Below are positions 54,582 to 64,000 of a stretch of DNA of 64,000 nt, piece after piece. The DNA is taken from NCBI RefSeq assembly GCF_002205845.1, contig NZ_NISI01000001.1:124001-188000 (forward strand). The letters are read 5' to 3'. Numbering within the stretch: position 1 is the stretch's first letter; each line of letters opens with the position of its first letter. The notes below the pieces were generated by a model, which worked only from the letters and a program-made list of their open reading frames with translations, was not told the DNA's origin and did no database searches. This DNA comes from Roseateles puraquae (GTDB lineage: Bacteria > Pseudomonadota > Gammaproteobacteria > Burkholderiales > Burkholderiaceae_C). A program made the position numbers and the translations under genes.

Positions 54582-55679
54582 TCACTTCCAGATGTTGAAC
54601 GGGGTCTGCATCCACAGGCCGACGACGACCAGCCAGACCAGGGTCACGGGGATGAAGATCTTCCAGCCCAGACGCATGATCTGGTCGTAGCGGAAGCGCG
54701 GGAACGTCGCCCGCACCCACAGGAACATCGTGACCACGAAGAAGGTCTTGGCGAACAGCCAGAACCAGTTCCAGAAGGCCATGGTGTTCTGGATGAACTG
54801 CGGCGTCTCCATGCCGAACAGGTGCCAGGAGATCGGTGCGCTCCAGCCGCCCAGGAACATGACGACAGCCAGGGCCGACACCAGGATCATGTTGGCGTAC
54901 TCGGCGAGGAAGAACATCGCGAACGACATGCCCGAGTACTCGATCATGTGACCGGCCACGATCTCCGACTCACCTTCGACCACGTCGAACGGGTGGCGAT
55001 TGGTTTCAGCGAGGCCGGAGATGAAGTAGACGATGAAGATCGGCAGCAGGGGCAGCCAATTCCAGGACAGGATGTTGAGCCCCATCGCGGCGAAGGTGCC
55101 CTTCTCCTGCACCTGCACGATGGTCGTCATGTTCAAGCTGCCGGTGACCATCAGCACGATGACCAGCGCGAAACCCATCGCGATCTCGTAGGACACCATC
55201 TGCGCCGAGGCGCGCAGCGCACCCAGGAAGGCGTACTTCGAGTTGGACGCCCAGCCCGCGATGATGACCCCGTACACCTCCAGCGAGGTGATGGCCATCA
55301 GGAAGAGCAGGCCGGCGTTCACGTTGGCCACCGCGGCATCCGGACCGAAAGGCACCACGGCCCAGGCGGCCAGCGCCGGCATGATGGTCATGACGGGGCC
55401 GAGGAAGAACAGGCCCTTGTTGGCCGCCGTCGGCTTGATGATCTCCTTGAAGATCAGCTTGACCGCGTCCGCGATGGGCGTGAGCAAGCCGTAGGGGCCG
55501 ACACGGTTCGGGCCCGGGCGGATCTGCGACCAGCCAATCGCCTTGCGTTCCCAGAGCGTCAGGTAAGCCACGCAGATCATCAGCGGTGCGACCACCGCGA
55601 TGATCTTCATCAGGCTCCATACCAGGGGCCACAGGCCGCCCAGCAGGGAAGCGCCGTTTTGGTAGAGGGTGTCGATCAT
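54582..55679 (-). CDS. nuoH: NADH-quinone oxidoreductase subunit H
   Basis: A 365-residue membrane subunit that forms much of the quinone-binding chamber. '[20 protein letters not shown]' near residue 50, '[20 protein letters not shown]' and '[20 protein letters not shown]' are diagnostic. ATG 55679 ('[15 protein letters not shown]') was chosen; the frame is open farther upstream over the end of nuoG. It has eight to nine helices. Confidence 0.96.
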   Translation of the reverse strand: MIDTLYQNGASLLGGLWPLVWSLMKIIAVVAPLMICVAYLTLWERKAIGWSQIRPGPNRVGPYGLLTPIADAVKLIFKEIIKPTAANKGLFFLGPVMTIMPALAAWAVVPFGPDAAVANVNAGLLFLMAITSLEVYGVIIAGWASNSKYAFLGALRASAQMVSYEIAMGFALVIVLMVTGSLNMTTIVQVQEKGTFAAMGLNILSWNWLPLLPIFIVYFISGLAETNRHPFDVVEGESEIVAGHMIEYSGMSFAMFFLAEYANMILVSALAVVMFLGGWSAPISWHLFGMETPQFIQNTMAFWNWFWLFAKTFFVVTMFLWVRATFPRFRYDQIMRLGWKIFIPVTLVWLVVVGLWMQTPFNIWK

Positions 55680-55693
55680 GTTGTGAAGCTCCC

Positions 55694-58000
55694 TCAGACC
55701 TTGCTGATGCCCACGGTGCCGAAGACGGCACCGAGGCTGGCGGTTTGCGGCAGGCCGGCTGGCACGCGGGCGACGCCGTCGGGCAGGCCCGCTTCCAGTC
55801 GCGCCGGCAGTTGGGCGGCGCCGCCGTCTTGCACGACGCGCACCAGGTCGCCCTCGGCCAGGCCGAGCTGCTGCCACAGCGAGGTCGGCAGGCCGACGGT
55901 GGCGGCCTCGCGGCCGTCGCTGGTCAATTGCAGCGACGTCGAGTGGCGGACCAGGGCATCGGCGGCGTAGATGGGCAGGTTGCCGAAGCGCTCGACGCCC
56001 TCCCCTCGCGCACCCGCTTGCGGTGTGGCGCTGGTGGCGTTGCTGAGGCGAGCGGAGAAATCGCCGCCAAGCGCCTGCTCACGCACCTGCTCCGAGCTGT
56101 CCTGGTTGAAGCCTTCAAGGCCGAGCAGGTTGCCCAGCACGCGCAGCACCTTCCAGCCCGGGCGCGTCTCGGCCAGCGGGCGCACGACGCCCACGAAGCT
56201 CTGCAGGCGGCCTTCGGCGTTGACGAAGCTGCCTGAGGTCTCCGTGAAGGGGGCGATCGGCAGCAGCACGTCGGCGTACTCAATGCCGGTTTTGAAGGGA
56301 CTCAGCACGACGACCATCTCGGCGGCCTCCAGCGCCTTGGCCGCAGCGGCGGCGTTGGCGGCGTCGAGCACCGGGTCGGTGTTGAGCAGCACGGCCGCCT
56401 TCAGTGCGGAGCCACTCAGCATCTGGGCGGCGTTCAGGCCGCCGGACACCGGTTGCGCCTTCACCAGCTGGGCGCCGACGGTGTTGGCCGCATCGGTCAG
56501 GTAGCCGACCGACGCACCCGTCTGCTGGCCAATCCACTGGGCCAGCGCCAGCAGGCTGGCTGCCTGCGGGTGTTCCGCAGCCGCGTTGCCGAGCAGCACC
56601 GCCTTGGCACTACCGGAGCTGAGGCTGGCGGCGATGGCCTTGGCCTCGTCGGTGGCCGTACCCGCCAGAGGTGCTCCGGAGCCAATCGCGGCGGCGACGT
56701 CCGCCAGGGCCTGCACCCAGCCGGACGGCGCGGCGGACACCGAGGTGCCCAGCGGCATCAGCCAGTCGTCCTGACCGAGACCGACGCGATGCACGGCGGC
56801 GCCGCGACGTGCGGCGTAGCGCAGGCGGGCCGCAAACAGCGGGTGATCCTTGCGCAGGTTGGAGCCGATGACCAGCGCGCGGTCCAGCTCGGACAGCTTG
56901 GCGATCGGCAAACCCAGCCAGCGGGCCTGGCCGGCGGGCGCGGCGTTGCCGAAATCGCTGTGCCGCAGGCGGTGGTCGATGTTGTCACTGCCCAGGCCAC
57001 GCACGATGGCGCTCAGCAGGTGCAGTTCTTCCACCGTGCTGTGTGCCGAGGCCAGCGCACCGATGGCACCGGCGCCGTGGTCGCCCTTGATGGACTTCAA
57101 GCCATTTGCGACGTACTCGAGCGCCGTCGTCCAGTCGACCTGCTTCCAGGCGCCGCCCTGCTTGATCATGGGAGCGGTCAGGCGAGCGTCGCTGTTGAGG
57201 GCCTCGTAGCTGAAGCGGTCACGGTCGGCAATCCAGCACTCGTTGACCTCTTCGTTCTCGAGCGGCACGACACGCATCACCTGCTGGCCCTTGACCTGCA
57301 CGATCAGGTTGGCACCGGTGGAATCGTGCGGGCTGACGCTCTTGCGGCGCGACAGTTCCCACGTACGGGCGCTGTAGCGGAAGGGCTTGCTCGTGAGCGC
57401 GCCGACCGGGCAGATGTCGATCATGTTGCCCGACAGCTCGGAGTCCACCGTGCGGCCGACGAAGGTCTGGATCTCGCTGTGCTCGCCTCGGTGGGCCATG
57501 CCCAGCTCCATCACGCCGGCAATCTCCTGGCCAAAGCGCACGCAGCGGGTGCAGTGGATGCAGCGGCTCATCTCTTCCATCGAGATCAGCGGGCCGACGT
57601 TCTTGTGGAAGACGACGCGCTTCTCTTCGGTGTAGCGGCTCTTGCTGCCGCCGTAGCCGACGGCCAGGTCCTGCAACTGGCACTCACCACCCTGGTCGCA
57701 GATCGGGCAATCCAGCGGGTGGTTGATCAGCAGGAATTCCATGACGCCCTGCTGGGCCTTGATCGCCTTGTCACTCTTGGTGCGGACGATCATGCCCTGC
57801 GTGACCGGGGTCGCGCAGGCGGGCATGGGCTTGGGCGCTTTCTCCACGTCCACGAGGCACATGCGGCAGTTGGCCGCGATGGAGAGCTTCTTGTGGTAGC
57901 AGAAGTGCGGGATGTAGGTGCCGGCCTTCTCGGCAGCATGCATCACCATGCTGCCTTCCTGGACCGAGACCTTCTGACCGTCGAGTTCGATTTCAACCAT
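55694..58000 (-). CDS. nuoG: NADH-quinone oxidoreductase subunit G
   Basis: A 768-residue iron-sulfur subunit. The N-terminal [2Fe-2S] ligands are in '[18 protein letters not shown]', followed by '[14 protein letters not shown]' and '[16 protein letters not shown]' for further clusters. '[16 protein letters not shown]' leads into the molybdopterin-oxidoreductase-like C-terminal domain, which here binds no molybdenum. The C-terminal third is less conserved and Ala-rich. It starts 18 bp after nuoF. Confidence 0.96.
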   Translation of the reverse strand: MVEIELDGQKVSVQEGSMVMHAAEKAGTYIPHFCYHKKLSIAANCRMCLVDVEKAPKPMPACATPVTQGMIVRTKSDKAIKAQQGVMEFLLINHPLDCPICDQGGECQLQDLAVGYGGSKSRYTEEKRVVFHKNVGPLISMEEMSRCIHCTRCVRFGQEIAGVMELGMAHRGEHSEIQTFVGRTVDSELSGNMIDICPVGALTSKPFRYSARTWELSRRKSVSPHDSTGANLIVQVKGQQVMRVVPLENEEVNECWIADRDRFSYEALNSDARLTAPMIKQGGAWKQVDWTTALEYVANGLKSIKGDHGAGAIGALASAHSTVEELHLLSAIVRGLGSDNIDHRLRHSDFGNAAPAGQARWLGLPIAKLSELDRALVIGSNLRKDHPLFAARLRYAARRGAAVHRVGLGQDDWLMPLGTSVSAAPSGWVQALADVAAAIGSGAPLAGTATDEAKAIAASLSSGSAKAVLLGNAAAEHPQAASLLALAQWIGQQTGASVGYLTDAANTVGAQLVKAQPVSGGLNAAQMLSGSALKAAVLLNTDPVLDAANAAAAAKALEAAEMVVVLSPFKTGIEYADVLLPIAPFTETSGSFVNAEGRLQSFVGVVRPLAETRPGWKVLRVLGNLLGLEGFNQDSSEQVREQALGGDFSARLSNATSATPQAGARGEGVERFGNLPIYAADALVRHSTSLQLTSDGREAATVGLPTSLWQQLGLAEGDLVRVVQDGGAAQLPARLEAGLPDGVARVPAGLPQTASLGAVFGTVGISKV

Positions 58001-58018
58001 GGCTATTCCCGGGGGCGG

Positions 58019-59359
58019 TCAAGTCGGAGCCACCAGGGGCTTCTTGTGTTCAATCAGGTGCACGAACTCGTGCTTGAAGTGCTTGATCATGGCGCGCACA
58101 GGCATCGCGGCAGCGTCGCCCAGCGCACAGATCGTGCGACCCTGGATGTTGTCGGCCACCGAGTTCAGCAGATCGATGTCTTCGGGGCGGCCCTCACCCG
58201 CGTAGATGCGCTCCAGCACGCGGTGCATCCAGCCGGTGCCCTCGCGGCAGGGCGTGCACTGGCCGCAGGACTCGTGGCTGTAGAAGTACGACAGGCGCAG
58301 CAGGCTCTGCACCATGCAACGCGAGTCATCGATGACGATGACCGCACCCGAGCCCAGCATCGAGCCGGCCTTGGCGATGGAGTCATAGTCCATCGTGCAC
58401 TGCATCATCACCTCGGCGGGCAGCACCGGGGCGGACGAGCCGCCCGGGATGACGGCCTTGAGCTTTCGGCCCTTGCGCACACCACCCGCGAGTTCAAGCA
58501 GCACCGAGAACGGCGTGCCCAGCGGAATCTCAAAGTTGCCGGGCTTCTCGACGTCGCCTGACACCGAGAACAGCTTGGTGCCGCCGTTGTTGGGCTTGCC
58601 GATCTCCAGGTAGGCCTGGCCGCCGTTGCGGATGATCCAGGGCACCGCCGCGAAGGTCTCGGTGTTGTTGATGGTGGTCGGCTTGCCGTACAGGCCGAAG
58701 CTGGCCGGGAACGGCGGCTTGAAGCGCGGTTGGCCCTTCTTGCCTTCGAGCGACTCCAGCAGCGCCGTTTCCTCACCACAGATGTAGGCGCCGAAACCAT
58801 GGTGCGCATGCAGCTGGAAGCTGAAGGCGCTGCCCATGATGTTGTTGCCGAGGTAGCCAGCGGCCCGAGCTTCTTCGAGCGCGGCCTCGAAGCGTTCGTA
58901 CACCTCGAAGATCTCGCCGTGGATGTAGTTGTAGCCGACCGTGATGCCCATGGCGTAGGCGGCGATCGCCATGCCTTCGATCACCTGGTGCGGGTTGTGC
59001 ATCAGGATCTCGCGGTCCTTGCAGGTGCCGGGCTCGCCTTCGTCGGAGTTGCAGACGAGGTACTTCTGACCCGGGAACTGGCGGGGCATGAAGCTCCACT
59101 TCAGGCCGGTCGGGAAACCGGCGCCGCCGCGGCCGCGCAGCGCGGACGTCTTGACTTCGGCGATGACCTGGTCAGGCGTCAGGCCTTCGCCACCATCCTT
59201 GCCCAGGATCTTGCGCAGCGCGGCGTAGCCGCCGCGGGCTTCGTAGTCCTTGATCGACCAGTTCTTACCGTTCAGGTCTGCGTAGATCTGGGGGCTGATG
59301 TGGCGGCCGTGGAAGCAGGTCTCGGCGCCCGTGCTTTGAAACTTGGAGAGGTCCAGCAT
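58019..59359 (-). CDS. nuoF: NADH-quinone oxidoreductase subunit F (NADH/FMN-binding)
   Basis: A 446-residue subunit that takes electrons from NADH through FMN. The glycine-rich nucleotide site is '[20 protein letters not shown]' and the FMN region contains '[20 protein letters not shown]'. The [4Fe-4S] ligands are in '[16 protein letters not shown]', with a further Cys near residue 407 ('[14 protein letters not shown]'). It starts 8 bp after nuoE. Confidence 0.97.
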   Translation of the reverse strand: MLDLSKFQSTGAETCFHGRHISPQIYADLNGKNWSIKDYEARGGYAALRKILGKDGGEGLTPDQVIAEVKTSALRGRGGAGFPTGLKWSFMPRQFPGQKYLVCNSDEGEPGTCKDREILMHNPHQVIEGMAIAAYAMGITVGYNYIHGEIFEVYERFEAALEEARAAGYLGNNIMGSAFSFQLHAHHGFGAYICGEETALLESLEGKKGQPRFKPPFPASFGLYGKPTTINNTETFAAVPWIIRNGGQAYLEIGKPNNGGTKLFSVSGDVEKPGNFEIPLGTPFSVLLELAGGVRKGRKLKAVIPGGSSAPVLPAEVMMQCTMDYDSIAKAGSMLGSGAVIVIDDSRCMVQSLLRLSYFYSHESCGQCTPCREGTGWMHRVLERIYAGEGRPEDIDLLNSVADNIQGRTICALGDAAAMPVRAMIKHFKHEFVHLIEHKKPLVAPT

Positions 59360-59367
59360 GGTTGTCC

Positions 59368-59880
59368 TCAGGCCTTGGCCGCTTCGGCGCGCAGCACGTC
59401 GATGAGGTCATCGAGGCGCTCGTTGGTCATGAAGCTGCACATCTGGCGGTCGTTGACCAGCATGACCGGCGAGTCGGCGCAGGCGCCCAGGCACTCGCTC
59501 TTCTGCACGGTGAACAGGCCGTCGGCCGTGGTGCCGCCCTGCTCGATGCCGAGCTTGCTGCACAGATGGTCGATGGCCTTTTGGCCGTCACGCAGCTGGC
59601 AAGGCAGGTTCGCGCACACATTGAGCTTGAACTTGCCCAGCGGCCGCTGGTTGTACATGTTGTAGAAGGTCGTCACCTCGTAGACCGCGATGGGCGGCAT
59701 GCCGAGGTGGGCGGCGATGGCGTCCTCCGCCGCGCGGGAGACGTAGCCTTCCTCCTGCTGGACGATGGCCAGGCAGGCCATGACCGCAGACTGGCGCTGG
59801 TCGGCGGGGTACTTGGCGACCTCGCGGTCGAAGCGAGCGCGGGTCGCGTCGCTCAGGGTGTAGTCGGTGCTGCTCGTCAT
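59368..59880 (-). CDS. nuoE: NADH-quinone oxidoreductase subunit E ([2Fe-2S])
   Basis: A 170-residue thioredoxin-like [2Fe-2S] subunit. The four ligands are in '[13 protein letters not shown]' and '[17 protein letters not shown]'. '[20 protein letters not shown]' precedes them as usual. It starts 10 bp after the nuoD stop. Confidence 0.96.
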   Translation of the reverse strand: MTSSTDYTLSDATRARFDREVAKYPADQRQSAVMACLAIVQQEEGYVSRAAEDAIAAHLGMPPIAVYEVTTFYNMYNQRPLGKFKLNVCANLPCQLRDGQKAIDHLCSKLGIEQGGTTADGLFTVQKSECLGACADSPVMLVNDRQMCSFMTNERLDDLIDVLRAEAAKA

Positions 59881-59890
59881 CGCTTGCCTG

Positions 59891-61144
59891 TCAACGATCG
59901 ATTTCGCCGAACACGATGTCCATCGTGCCGATGATGGCCACCGCGTCCGCGATCATGTGGCCCTTGCCCATTTCGTCGAGGGCCGCGAGATGGGCGAAGC
60001 CCGGGGCGCGGATCTTGAGGCGATAGGGCTTGTTGGCGCCGTCGCTGACGAGGTAGATGCCGAACTCGCCCTTGGGATGTTCGACGGCGGCGTAGGCCTC
60101 GCCCTCGGGCACGTGGAAGCCTTCGGTGAAGAGCTTGAAGTGATGGATCAGCTCTTCCATGTTGGACTTCATGTCCACACGGGCCGGCGGCGCCACCTTG
60201 TGGTTGTCGGTGATGACCGGGCCCGAGTTGGCCTTGAGCCACTTCACGCACTGCTCGACGATGCGGCAGGACTGGCGCATCTCTTCAACGCGCACGACGT
60301 AGCGGTCGTAGGTATCGCCGTTGGTGCCGACCGGCACGTCGAAGTCCATCTTGGCGTAGACGTCGTAGGGCTGCGTCTTGCGCAGGTCCCAGGCGATGCC
60401 CGAGCCGCGCAGCATGGCGCCGGTGAAGCCCATGTTCAGCGCGCGCTCCGGCGTCACGACGCCGATGCCGACCGTGCGCTGCTTCCAGATGCGGTTGTCG
60501 GTCAACAGGGTTTCGTAGTCGTCGACGTTCTTGGGGAAGCGGCGGCAGAAGTCCTCGATGAAGTCCAGCAGCGAGCCCTGGCGGTTCTCGTTGAGCTGGG
60601 CAATCGTCTTGGCGTTCTTGATCTTGCTGACCTGGTACTGCGGCATGCTGTCCGGCAGGTCGCGGTAGACACCGCCCGGACGGAAGTAGGCCGCGTGCAT
60701 CCGCGCGCCCGAGACCGCCTCGTACATGTCGAAGATGTCTTCGCGCTCGCGGAAGCAGTAGATGAGGATGTTCATCGCACCGCAGTCCAGGCCGTGGCAC
60801 CCCAGCCAGAGCAGGTGGTTCAGGATGCGGGTCAGCTCGGCGAACATCACGCGGATGTATTGCGCGCGCTCCGGCACCTCGATGCCCATCAGCTTCTCGA
60901 TGGCCAGGCAGTAGGCGTGCTCATTGGCCATCATCGACACGTAGTCGAGACGGTCCATGTAGGGCAGCGACTGGATGAATGTCTTCTGCTCGGCCAGCTT
61001 TTCAGTGGCGCGGTGCAGCAGCCCGATGTGCGGGTCGGCGCGCTGGATGACTTCGCCGTCGAGCTCCAGCACCAGGCGCAGCACGCCGTGCGCAGCGGGG
61101 TGCTGGGGGCCGAAGTTCAGGGTGTAGTTCTTGATTTCTGCCAT
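59891..61144 (-). CDS. nuoD: NADH-quinone oxidoreductase subunit D
   Basis: A 417-residue 49-kDa-type subunit lining the quinone site. '[20 protein letters not shown]' at residues 11-30, '[15 protein letters not shown]' and '[20 protein letters not shown]' are diagnostic, and the C-terminal '[15 protein letters not shown]' is standard. The quinone-contacting His residues are in 'GPQHPAAHG'. It is separate from nuoC, not fused, as is normal for Burkholderiales. Confidence 0.97.
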   Translation of the reverse strand: MAEIKNYTLNFGPQHPAAHGVLRLVLELDGEVIQRADPHIGLLHRATEKLAEQKTFIQSLPYMDRLDYVSMMANEHAYCLAIEKLMGIEVPERAQYIRVMFAELTRILNHLLWLGCHGLDCGAMNILIYCFREREDIFDMYEAVSGARMHAAYFRPGGVYRDLPDSMPQYQVSKIKNAKTIAQLNENRQGSLLDFIEDFCRRFPKNVDDYETLLTDNRIWKQRTVGIGVVTPERALNMGFTGAMLRGSGIAWDLRKTQPYDVYAKMDFDVPVGTNGDTYDRYVVRVEEMRQSCRIVEQCVKWLKANSGPVITDNHKVAPPARVDMKSNMEELIHHFKLFTEGFHVPEGEAYAAVEHPKGEFGIYLVSDGANKPYRLKIRAPGFAHLAALDEMGKGHMIADAVAIIGTMDIVFGEIDR

Positions 61145-61155
61145 GACTGTTCGGC

Positions 61156-61752
61156 TTACAGGCCGCCGTACTTGTCTTCGCGAATGATGCGCGGTGTGAT
61201 CTCGCGCGGCTCGATCGTCACGGGCTGGTAGATCACTCGCTTCTGCTCGGCGTCGTAGCGCATCTCGACGTGCCCCGACACCGGGAAGTCCTTGCGCATC
61301 GGGTGGCCGATGAAGCCGTAGTCCGTCAGGATGCGGCGCAGGTCGTTGTGGCCGTCGAAGATGACGCCGTACATGTCGAACGCCTCGCGCTCGAACCAGT
61401 TGGCCGAGTTCCAGACGGGCGTGACCGAGGCCACCACCGGGAAATCATCATCGGCCGCGAAGACCTTCAGGCGCAGGCGCCAGTTCTTGCTGACCGACAG
61501 CAGATGGCTCACCACCGCGTAGCGCGCGCCTTCGTAGGTGCCGTCGCCATAGGTGCTGTAGTCAACGCCGCAGAGGTCGATCAGCTGCTCGAGCTTCAGC
61601 TCGGGGTGATCCCGCAGTGTGGTGGCGACGTCGAAGTAGTCTGACGCGCGCACGGTCAGCGTCAGTTCGCCGAGCGCGTGCTTCAGGTCGACGATGCGCT
61701 CGCCGAGGATGGCGCCCAGTTGCTGCGCCAGGGTGTCGAGGTGTTGGCTCAT
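61156..61752 (-). CDS. nuoC: NADH-quinone oxidoreductase subunit C
   Basis: A 198-residue 30-kDa-type hydrophilic subunit. '[20 protein letters not shown]' followed by '[20 protein letters not shown]' is the family signature. It starts 8 bp after nuoB and ends 11 bp before nuoD. Confidence 0.96.
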   Translation of the reverse strand: MSQHLDTLAQQLGAILGERIVDLKHALGELTLTVRASDYFDVATTLRDHPELKLEQLIDLCGVDYSTYGDGTYEGARYAVVSHLLSVSKNWRLRLKVFAADDDFPVVASVTPVWNSANWFEREAFDMYGVIFDGHNDLRRILTDYGFIGHPMRKDFPVSGHVEMRYDAEQKRVIYQPVTIEPREITPRIIREDKYGGL

Positions 61753-61760
61753 TCCGGGGC

Positions 61761-62237
61761 TCAGCGGGCGATGGTGTTTTCGCGGCGGATCTTGGCCTGC
61801 AACTGCAGGATGCCGTAGAGCAGCGCCTCAGCCGTCGGCGGGCAGCCCGGCACGTACACGTCGACCGGCACGATACGGTCGCAGCCGCGAACGACCGAGT
61901 AGCTGTAGTGGTAGTAGCCGCCGCCGTTGGCGCAGGAACCCATGGAGAGCACCCAGCGCGGCTCGGCCATCTGGTCATACACCTTGCGCAGGGCCGGCGC
62001 CATCTTGTTGCACAACGTGCCGGCCACGATCATCAGGTCGGACTGCCGCGGGCTCGGGCGGAACAGCATGCCGAAGCGGTCGATGTCGTAGCGCGCGGCA
62101 CCCGCGTGCATCATCTCGACGGCGCAGCAGGCCAAGCCGAAGGTCATCGGCCACAGCGAGCCGGTCTTGGACCAGTTGATGAGCTTGTCGACCGAGGTCG
62201 TGACAAAGCCCTCTTTGAGGACGCCTTCAATACCCAT
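61761..62237 (-). CDS. nuoB: NADH-quinone oxidoreductase subunit B (cluster N2)
   Basis: A 158-residue subunit that holds the terminal [4Fe-4S] cluster N2. The adjacent Cys pair in '[13 protein letters not shown]', the Cys in '[16 protein letters not shown]' and the one in '[13 protein letters not shown]' provide the ligands. Length and motif spacing are standard. It follows nuoA by 30 bp. Confidence 0.97.
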   Translation of the reverse strand: MGIEGVLKEGFVTTSVDKLINWSKTGSLWPMTFGLACCAVEMMHAGAARYDIDRFGMLFRPSPRQSDLMIVAGTLCNKMAPALRKVYDQMAEPRWVLSMGSCANGGGYYHYSYSVVRGCDRIVPVDVYVPGCPPTAEALLYGILQLQAKIRRENTIAR

Positions 62238-62267
62238 TTGGAATTCCCAGCTTGTGTCGGCGAACGC

Positions 62268-62627
62268 TTATTCCCAGTCCAGGGCGCCCTTTTTCCACTC
62301 GTAGGCAAAGCCCACGACCAGAATGCCGAGGAAGATCATCATCGCCCAGAAGCCTGTCGCGCCGATTTCCTTCAGGGCAACAGCCCAGGGAAACAGGAAG
62401 GCAATTTCCAGGTCGAAGAGGATGAAGAGGATGGCGACGAGGTAGTAGCGCACATCGAATTTCATGCGCGCGTCTTCAAAGGCCTCGAAGCCGCATTCGT
62501 AAGGGGAATTCTTGGCCGCATCGGGCCGATTGGGGCCCAGCAGGGCACCAAGCACCTGGGGCGCAATCCCGACCACCGCGCCGACCAGGATGAAGAGGAT
62601 GACGGGCAGGTACTGTTCGAGATTCAT
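62268..62627 (-). CDS. nuoA: NADH-quinone oxidoreductase subunit A
   Basis: A 119-residue three-helix membrane subunit and first gene of the complex I operon. '[20 protein letters not shown]' with its conserved Cys and '[20 protein letters not shown]' are diagnostic. ATG 62627 has AGAAGG 8 bp upstream. The 185 bp between it and the tRNA gene show no clear promoter, so transcription may also come from the tRNA or secG side. Confidence 0.96.
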   Translation of the reverse strand: MNLEQYLPVILFILVGAVVGIAPQVLGALLGPNRPDAAKNSPYECGFEAFEDARMKFDVRYYLVAILFILFDLEIAFLFPWAVALKEIGATGFWAMMIFLGILVVGFAYEWKKGALDWE

Positions 62628-62812
62628 GGGCGCCTTCTCGGGTGTCGACTAAAACGTCTTCGTCAACGCAGCCGCCGAACAGGCCGGCCACAAAAGCAAA
62701 CAGGCGCGCCACCAGCGAATCCAAGGATGTCGCTCGCGGATCGCGCCCGCCTGGAACCTTGCCGCATGCAACCCGAGTGGATCGCCTGCGGCGACAGGCC
62801 GCTTCAATGTTC
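62628..62812 (-). promoter_or_regulatory. nuo operon leader region
   Basis: This 185-bp gap between tRNA-Leu and nuoA should hold the nuo promoter or a read-through leader. On the minus strand a TTGACG lies about 40 bp before nuoA, but no good -10 follows at 16-18 bp. A GCCTG/CAGGC hairpin just after the tRNA lacks a T run. I see no convincing promoter or terminator. Confidence 0.35.
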
Positions 62813-62897
62813 TGGTGCCGTCGGCGAGACTCGAACTCGCACAGCTTTCGCCACTACCCCCTCAAGATAGCGTGTCTACCAATTTCACCACGACGGC
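62813..62897 (-). tRNA. tRNA-Leu (anticodon GAG)
   Basis: On the minus strand an 85-nt class II tRNA folds with acceptor GCCGTCG/CGACGGC, D-arm 'GTGGTGAAATTGGTAGACAC', anticodon stem CTATC/GGTAG with loop TTGAGGG (anticodon GAG, reading CUC and CUU), a long variable arm and T-arm GCGAGTTCGAGTCTCGC. The 3' CCA is encoded. It lies between secG and nuoA. Confidence 0.95.
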
Positions 62898-62951
62898 TGG
62901 TACTGTTTTGCCTGGCAACCGGAGAGGGTTTTGTTTACCAGACAGCCTCGC

Positions 62952-62959
62952 ATTCTATA
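62952..62959 (-). promoter_or_regulatory. Candidate -10 element of the tRNA-Leu gene
   Basis: On the minus strand TATAGAAT lies about 55 nt before the mature tRNA 5' end, in the 110-bp gap after secG, in an AT-richer stretch (AAAATTTCGG just upstream). No good -35 is seen at 17 bp, so confidence is moderate. Confidence 0.4.
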
Positions 62960-63007
62960 CCGAAATTTTCACCCTTCCGGGGAAGAAGCGAGGGTTTTAG
63001 TCAGGCT

Positions 63008-63397
63008 TCAGTTCGCGGCGGCCGAAGCTGCGGCAGAGGCTGCAGGCGCCGTCACGGCGGGAGCCACAGCTGCGCCGGGGATGGCAGCGGCGCCAGACGC
63101 TGCGGGTGCAACGACAGGGGCGCGGTCGAGCACAGTGTCAGCAGCCGGGGCACCCGTGCGGCCATTGGCGAGGAAGGCCAGGCCCAGCGTGCAGCCGAAG
63201 AACAGCGTGGCCGCGAAGGCCGTGCTGCGCGACAGGAAGTTGGCACTGCCCGTGGCGCCGAACAGGCTGCCGGAAGCGCCGCTGCCGAAGGAGGCACCCA
63301 TGTCGGCGCCCTTGCCGTGCTGCACCAGCACGAGACCGATGATCGCGATCGCGGACAGCAATTGAACGATCAGCACCAGATTCGCAAAGAACTGCAT
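63008..63397 (-). CDS. secG: Protein-export membrane protein SecG
   Basis: A 129-residue accessory subunit of the SecYEG translocon. Two membrane segments ('LVLIVQLLSAIAIIGLVLVQ' and 'FAATLFFGCTLGLAFLAN') flank the conserved cytoplasmic loop 'GKGADMGASFGSGASGSLFG'. A long Ala/Pro-rich tail follows, as in other Burkholderiales. ATG 63397 ('MQFFANLVL') is preferred; a GTG three codons upstream is possible. It lies 60 bp downstream of tpiA. Confidence 0.94.
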   Translation of the reverse strand: MQFFANLVLIVQLLSAIAIIGLVLVQHGKGADMGASFGSGASGSLFGATGSANFLSRSTAFAATLFFGCTLGLAFLANGRTGAPAADTVLDRAPVVAPAASGAAAIPGAAVAPAVTAPAASAAASAAAN

Positions 63398-63457
63398 TCC
63401 AAACACTCCATCAAAACTAGCAGGCGCCCTGCCCCATCGGCCTGGCGCCCATCAAAC

Positions 63458-64000
63458 TCACTGAGCCGCAGCGCGGCAGATGGCGGAGAAGCCCCCCGCC
63501 TTCAAGGAAGCACCACCGATCAGGCCACCGTCGATGTCCGCCTGGGCGAACAACTCAGCCGCGTTGTCGGCCTTGACACTGCCGCCGTAAAGGATGCGCA
63601 TGACACCGGACCGGTCAGTCGCGGCATGCAGCTGCGCACGCAGAACGGCATGCACGGCCTGGGCCTGCGCGGGCGTGGCCGTGAGGCCCGTGCCAATCGC
63701 CCACACCGGCTCGTACGCCACCACCATCTCGCCGCAGCAGTGCCCCAGCGTGTGGATGACTGCGGCCAGCTGCCGCTTGACGACGGACTCCGTCTGCCCG
63801 GCCTCACGCTCAGCGCGTGTCTCGCCCACGCAGACGATGGGTGTCACACCATGCGCCAAGGCCGCCTTGGCCTTGTCGGCCACCAGCTGATCGCTTTCAG
63901 CGTGATAGGAGCGGCGCTCCGAGTGACCGACGATGACGTAACGGCAGCCGATGTCCGACAGCATGGCGCTCGACACTTCGCCCGTGTAGGCGCCCTGCTC
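63458..64000 (-). CDS. tpiA: Triosephosphate isomerase (3' part; gene continues beyond the window)
   Basis: The C-terminal 180 residues or so of triosephosphate isomerase, which interconverts dihydroxyacetone phosphate and glyceraldehyde 3-phosphate. The reading frame enters at position 64000 as '[14 protein letters not shown]'. The catalytic His is in 'VIVGHSERR', the catalytic Glu in '[13 protein letters not shown]', and the phosphate loop is '[15 protein letters not shown]'. The start codon and the N-terminal Lys lie outside the window. It heads the tpiA-secG-tRNA-nuo cluster. Confidence 0.95.
   Translation of the reverse strand, partial: EQGAYTGEVSSAMLSDIGCRYVIVGHSERRSYHAESDQLVADKAKAALAHGVTPIVCVGETRAEREAGQTESVVKRQLAAVIHTLGHCCGEMVVAYEPVWAIGTGLTATPAQAQAVHAVLRAQLHAATDRSGVMRILYGGSVKADNAAELFAQADIDGGLIGGASLKAGGFSAICRAAAQ

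Overview
The window is GC-rich, densely coding bacterial DNA. The gene content points to a betaproteobacterium of the order Burkholderiales, in the Rubrivivax/Leptothrix/Roseateles-like part of the order. The main reasons are the block tpiA-secG-tRNA-Leu(GAG)-nuoA..N followed by a DUF2818 gene and a NUDIX gene, the fused ThiD-ThiE protein in a thiC-thiO-thiS-thiG-thiDE operon, a Bug-type solute-binding protein, and a Burkholderiales-style hairpin repeat inside the nuo operon. This placement is inferred from gene order and family flavour, not from a database search.

Layout. 1-3505 (+): the end of a solute-binding protein, an alkaline-phosphatase-superfamily phosphoesterase, two permeases and an ATPase, forming one overlapping ABC uptake operon. 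3512-5551: a divergent pair of a medium-chain reductase and a LysR regulator around a shared inverted repeat. 5566-11222 (-): a thiamine biosynthesis operon (thiC, thiO, thiS, thiG, thiDE) behind a TPP riboswitch and a well-placed promoter. 11243-15080: an iron ABC transporter split over three transcription units, with a Fur-box-like site before the binding-protein gene. 15111-19602 (-): an RND efflux pump, its adaptor and a terminator. 19751-24032: chorismate synthase, a CBS-domain protein, a MetY-type sulfhydrylase, an alpha/beta hydrolase and a DUF962 protein. 24034-24200: a 167-bp palindromic element that supplies the stop codon of a MipA/OmpV-family porin-like gene.

25038-35646 is the most unusual part. 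A short LuxR-type regulator is divergent from nine tightly packed genes, most of which match nothing I recognise. The first two encode paralogous, completely lysine-free proteins with a strongly acidic N-terminal half and an arginine/alanine-rich C-terminal half. Next come an HExxH metallopeptidase, four proteins of unknown family, one more unknown whose residues faintly recall a PD-(D/E)XK nuclease, and a DUF4438 protein. Their close spacing, consistent ribosome binding sites and single promoter suggest one co-expressed, undescribed system. One testable idea is that the protease processes the acid/base-polarised proteins.

35618-46881: threonine catabolism (tdh-kbl) with a divergent XRE-cupin regulator at a perfect palindrome, an orphan Bug-type binding protein, YihY, DUF2069, a GlcD-type FAD oxidase and a second RND pump with a lipoprotein adaptor. 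47048-62627 (-): NUDIX, DUF2818 and the full 14-gene respiratory complex I operon nuoA-N in standard order. 62813-64000 (-): tRNA-Leu(GAG), secG and the 3' part of tpiA.
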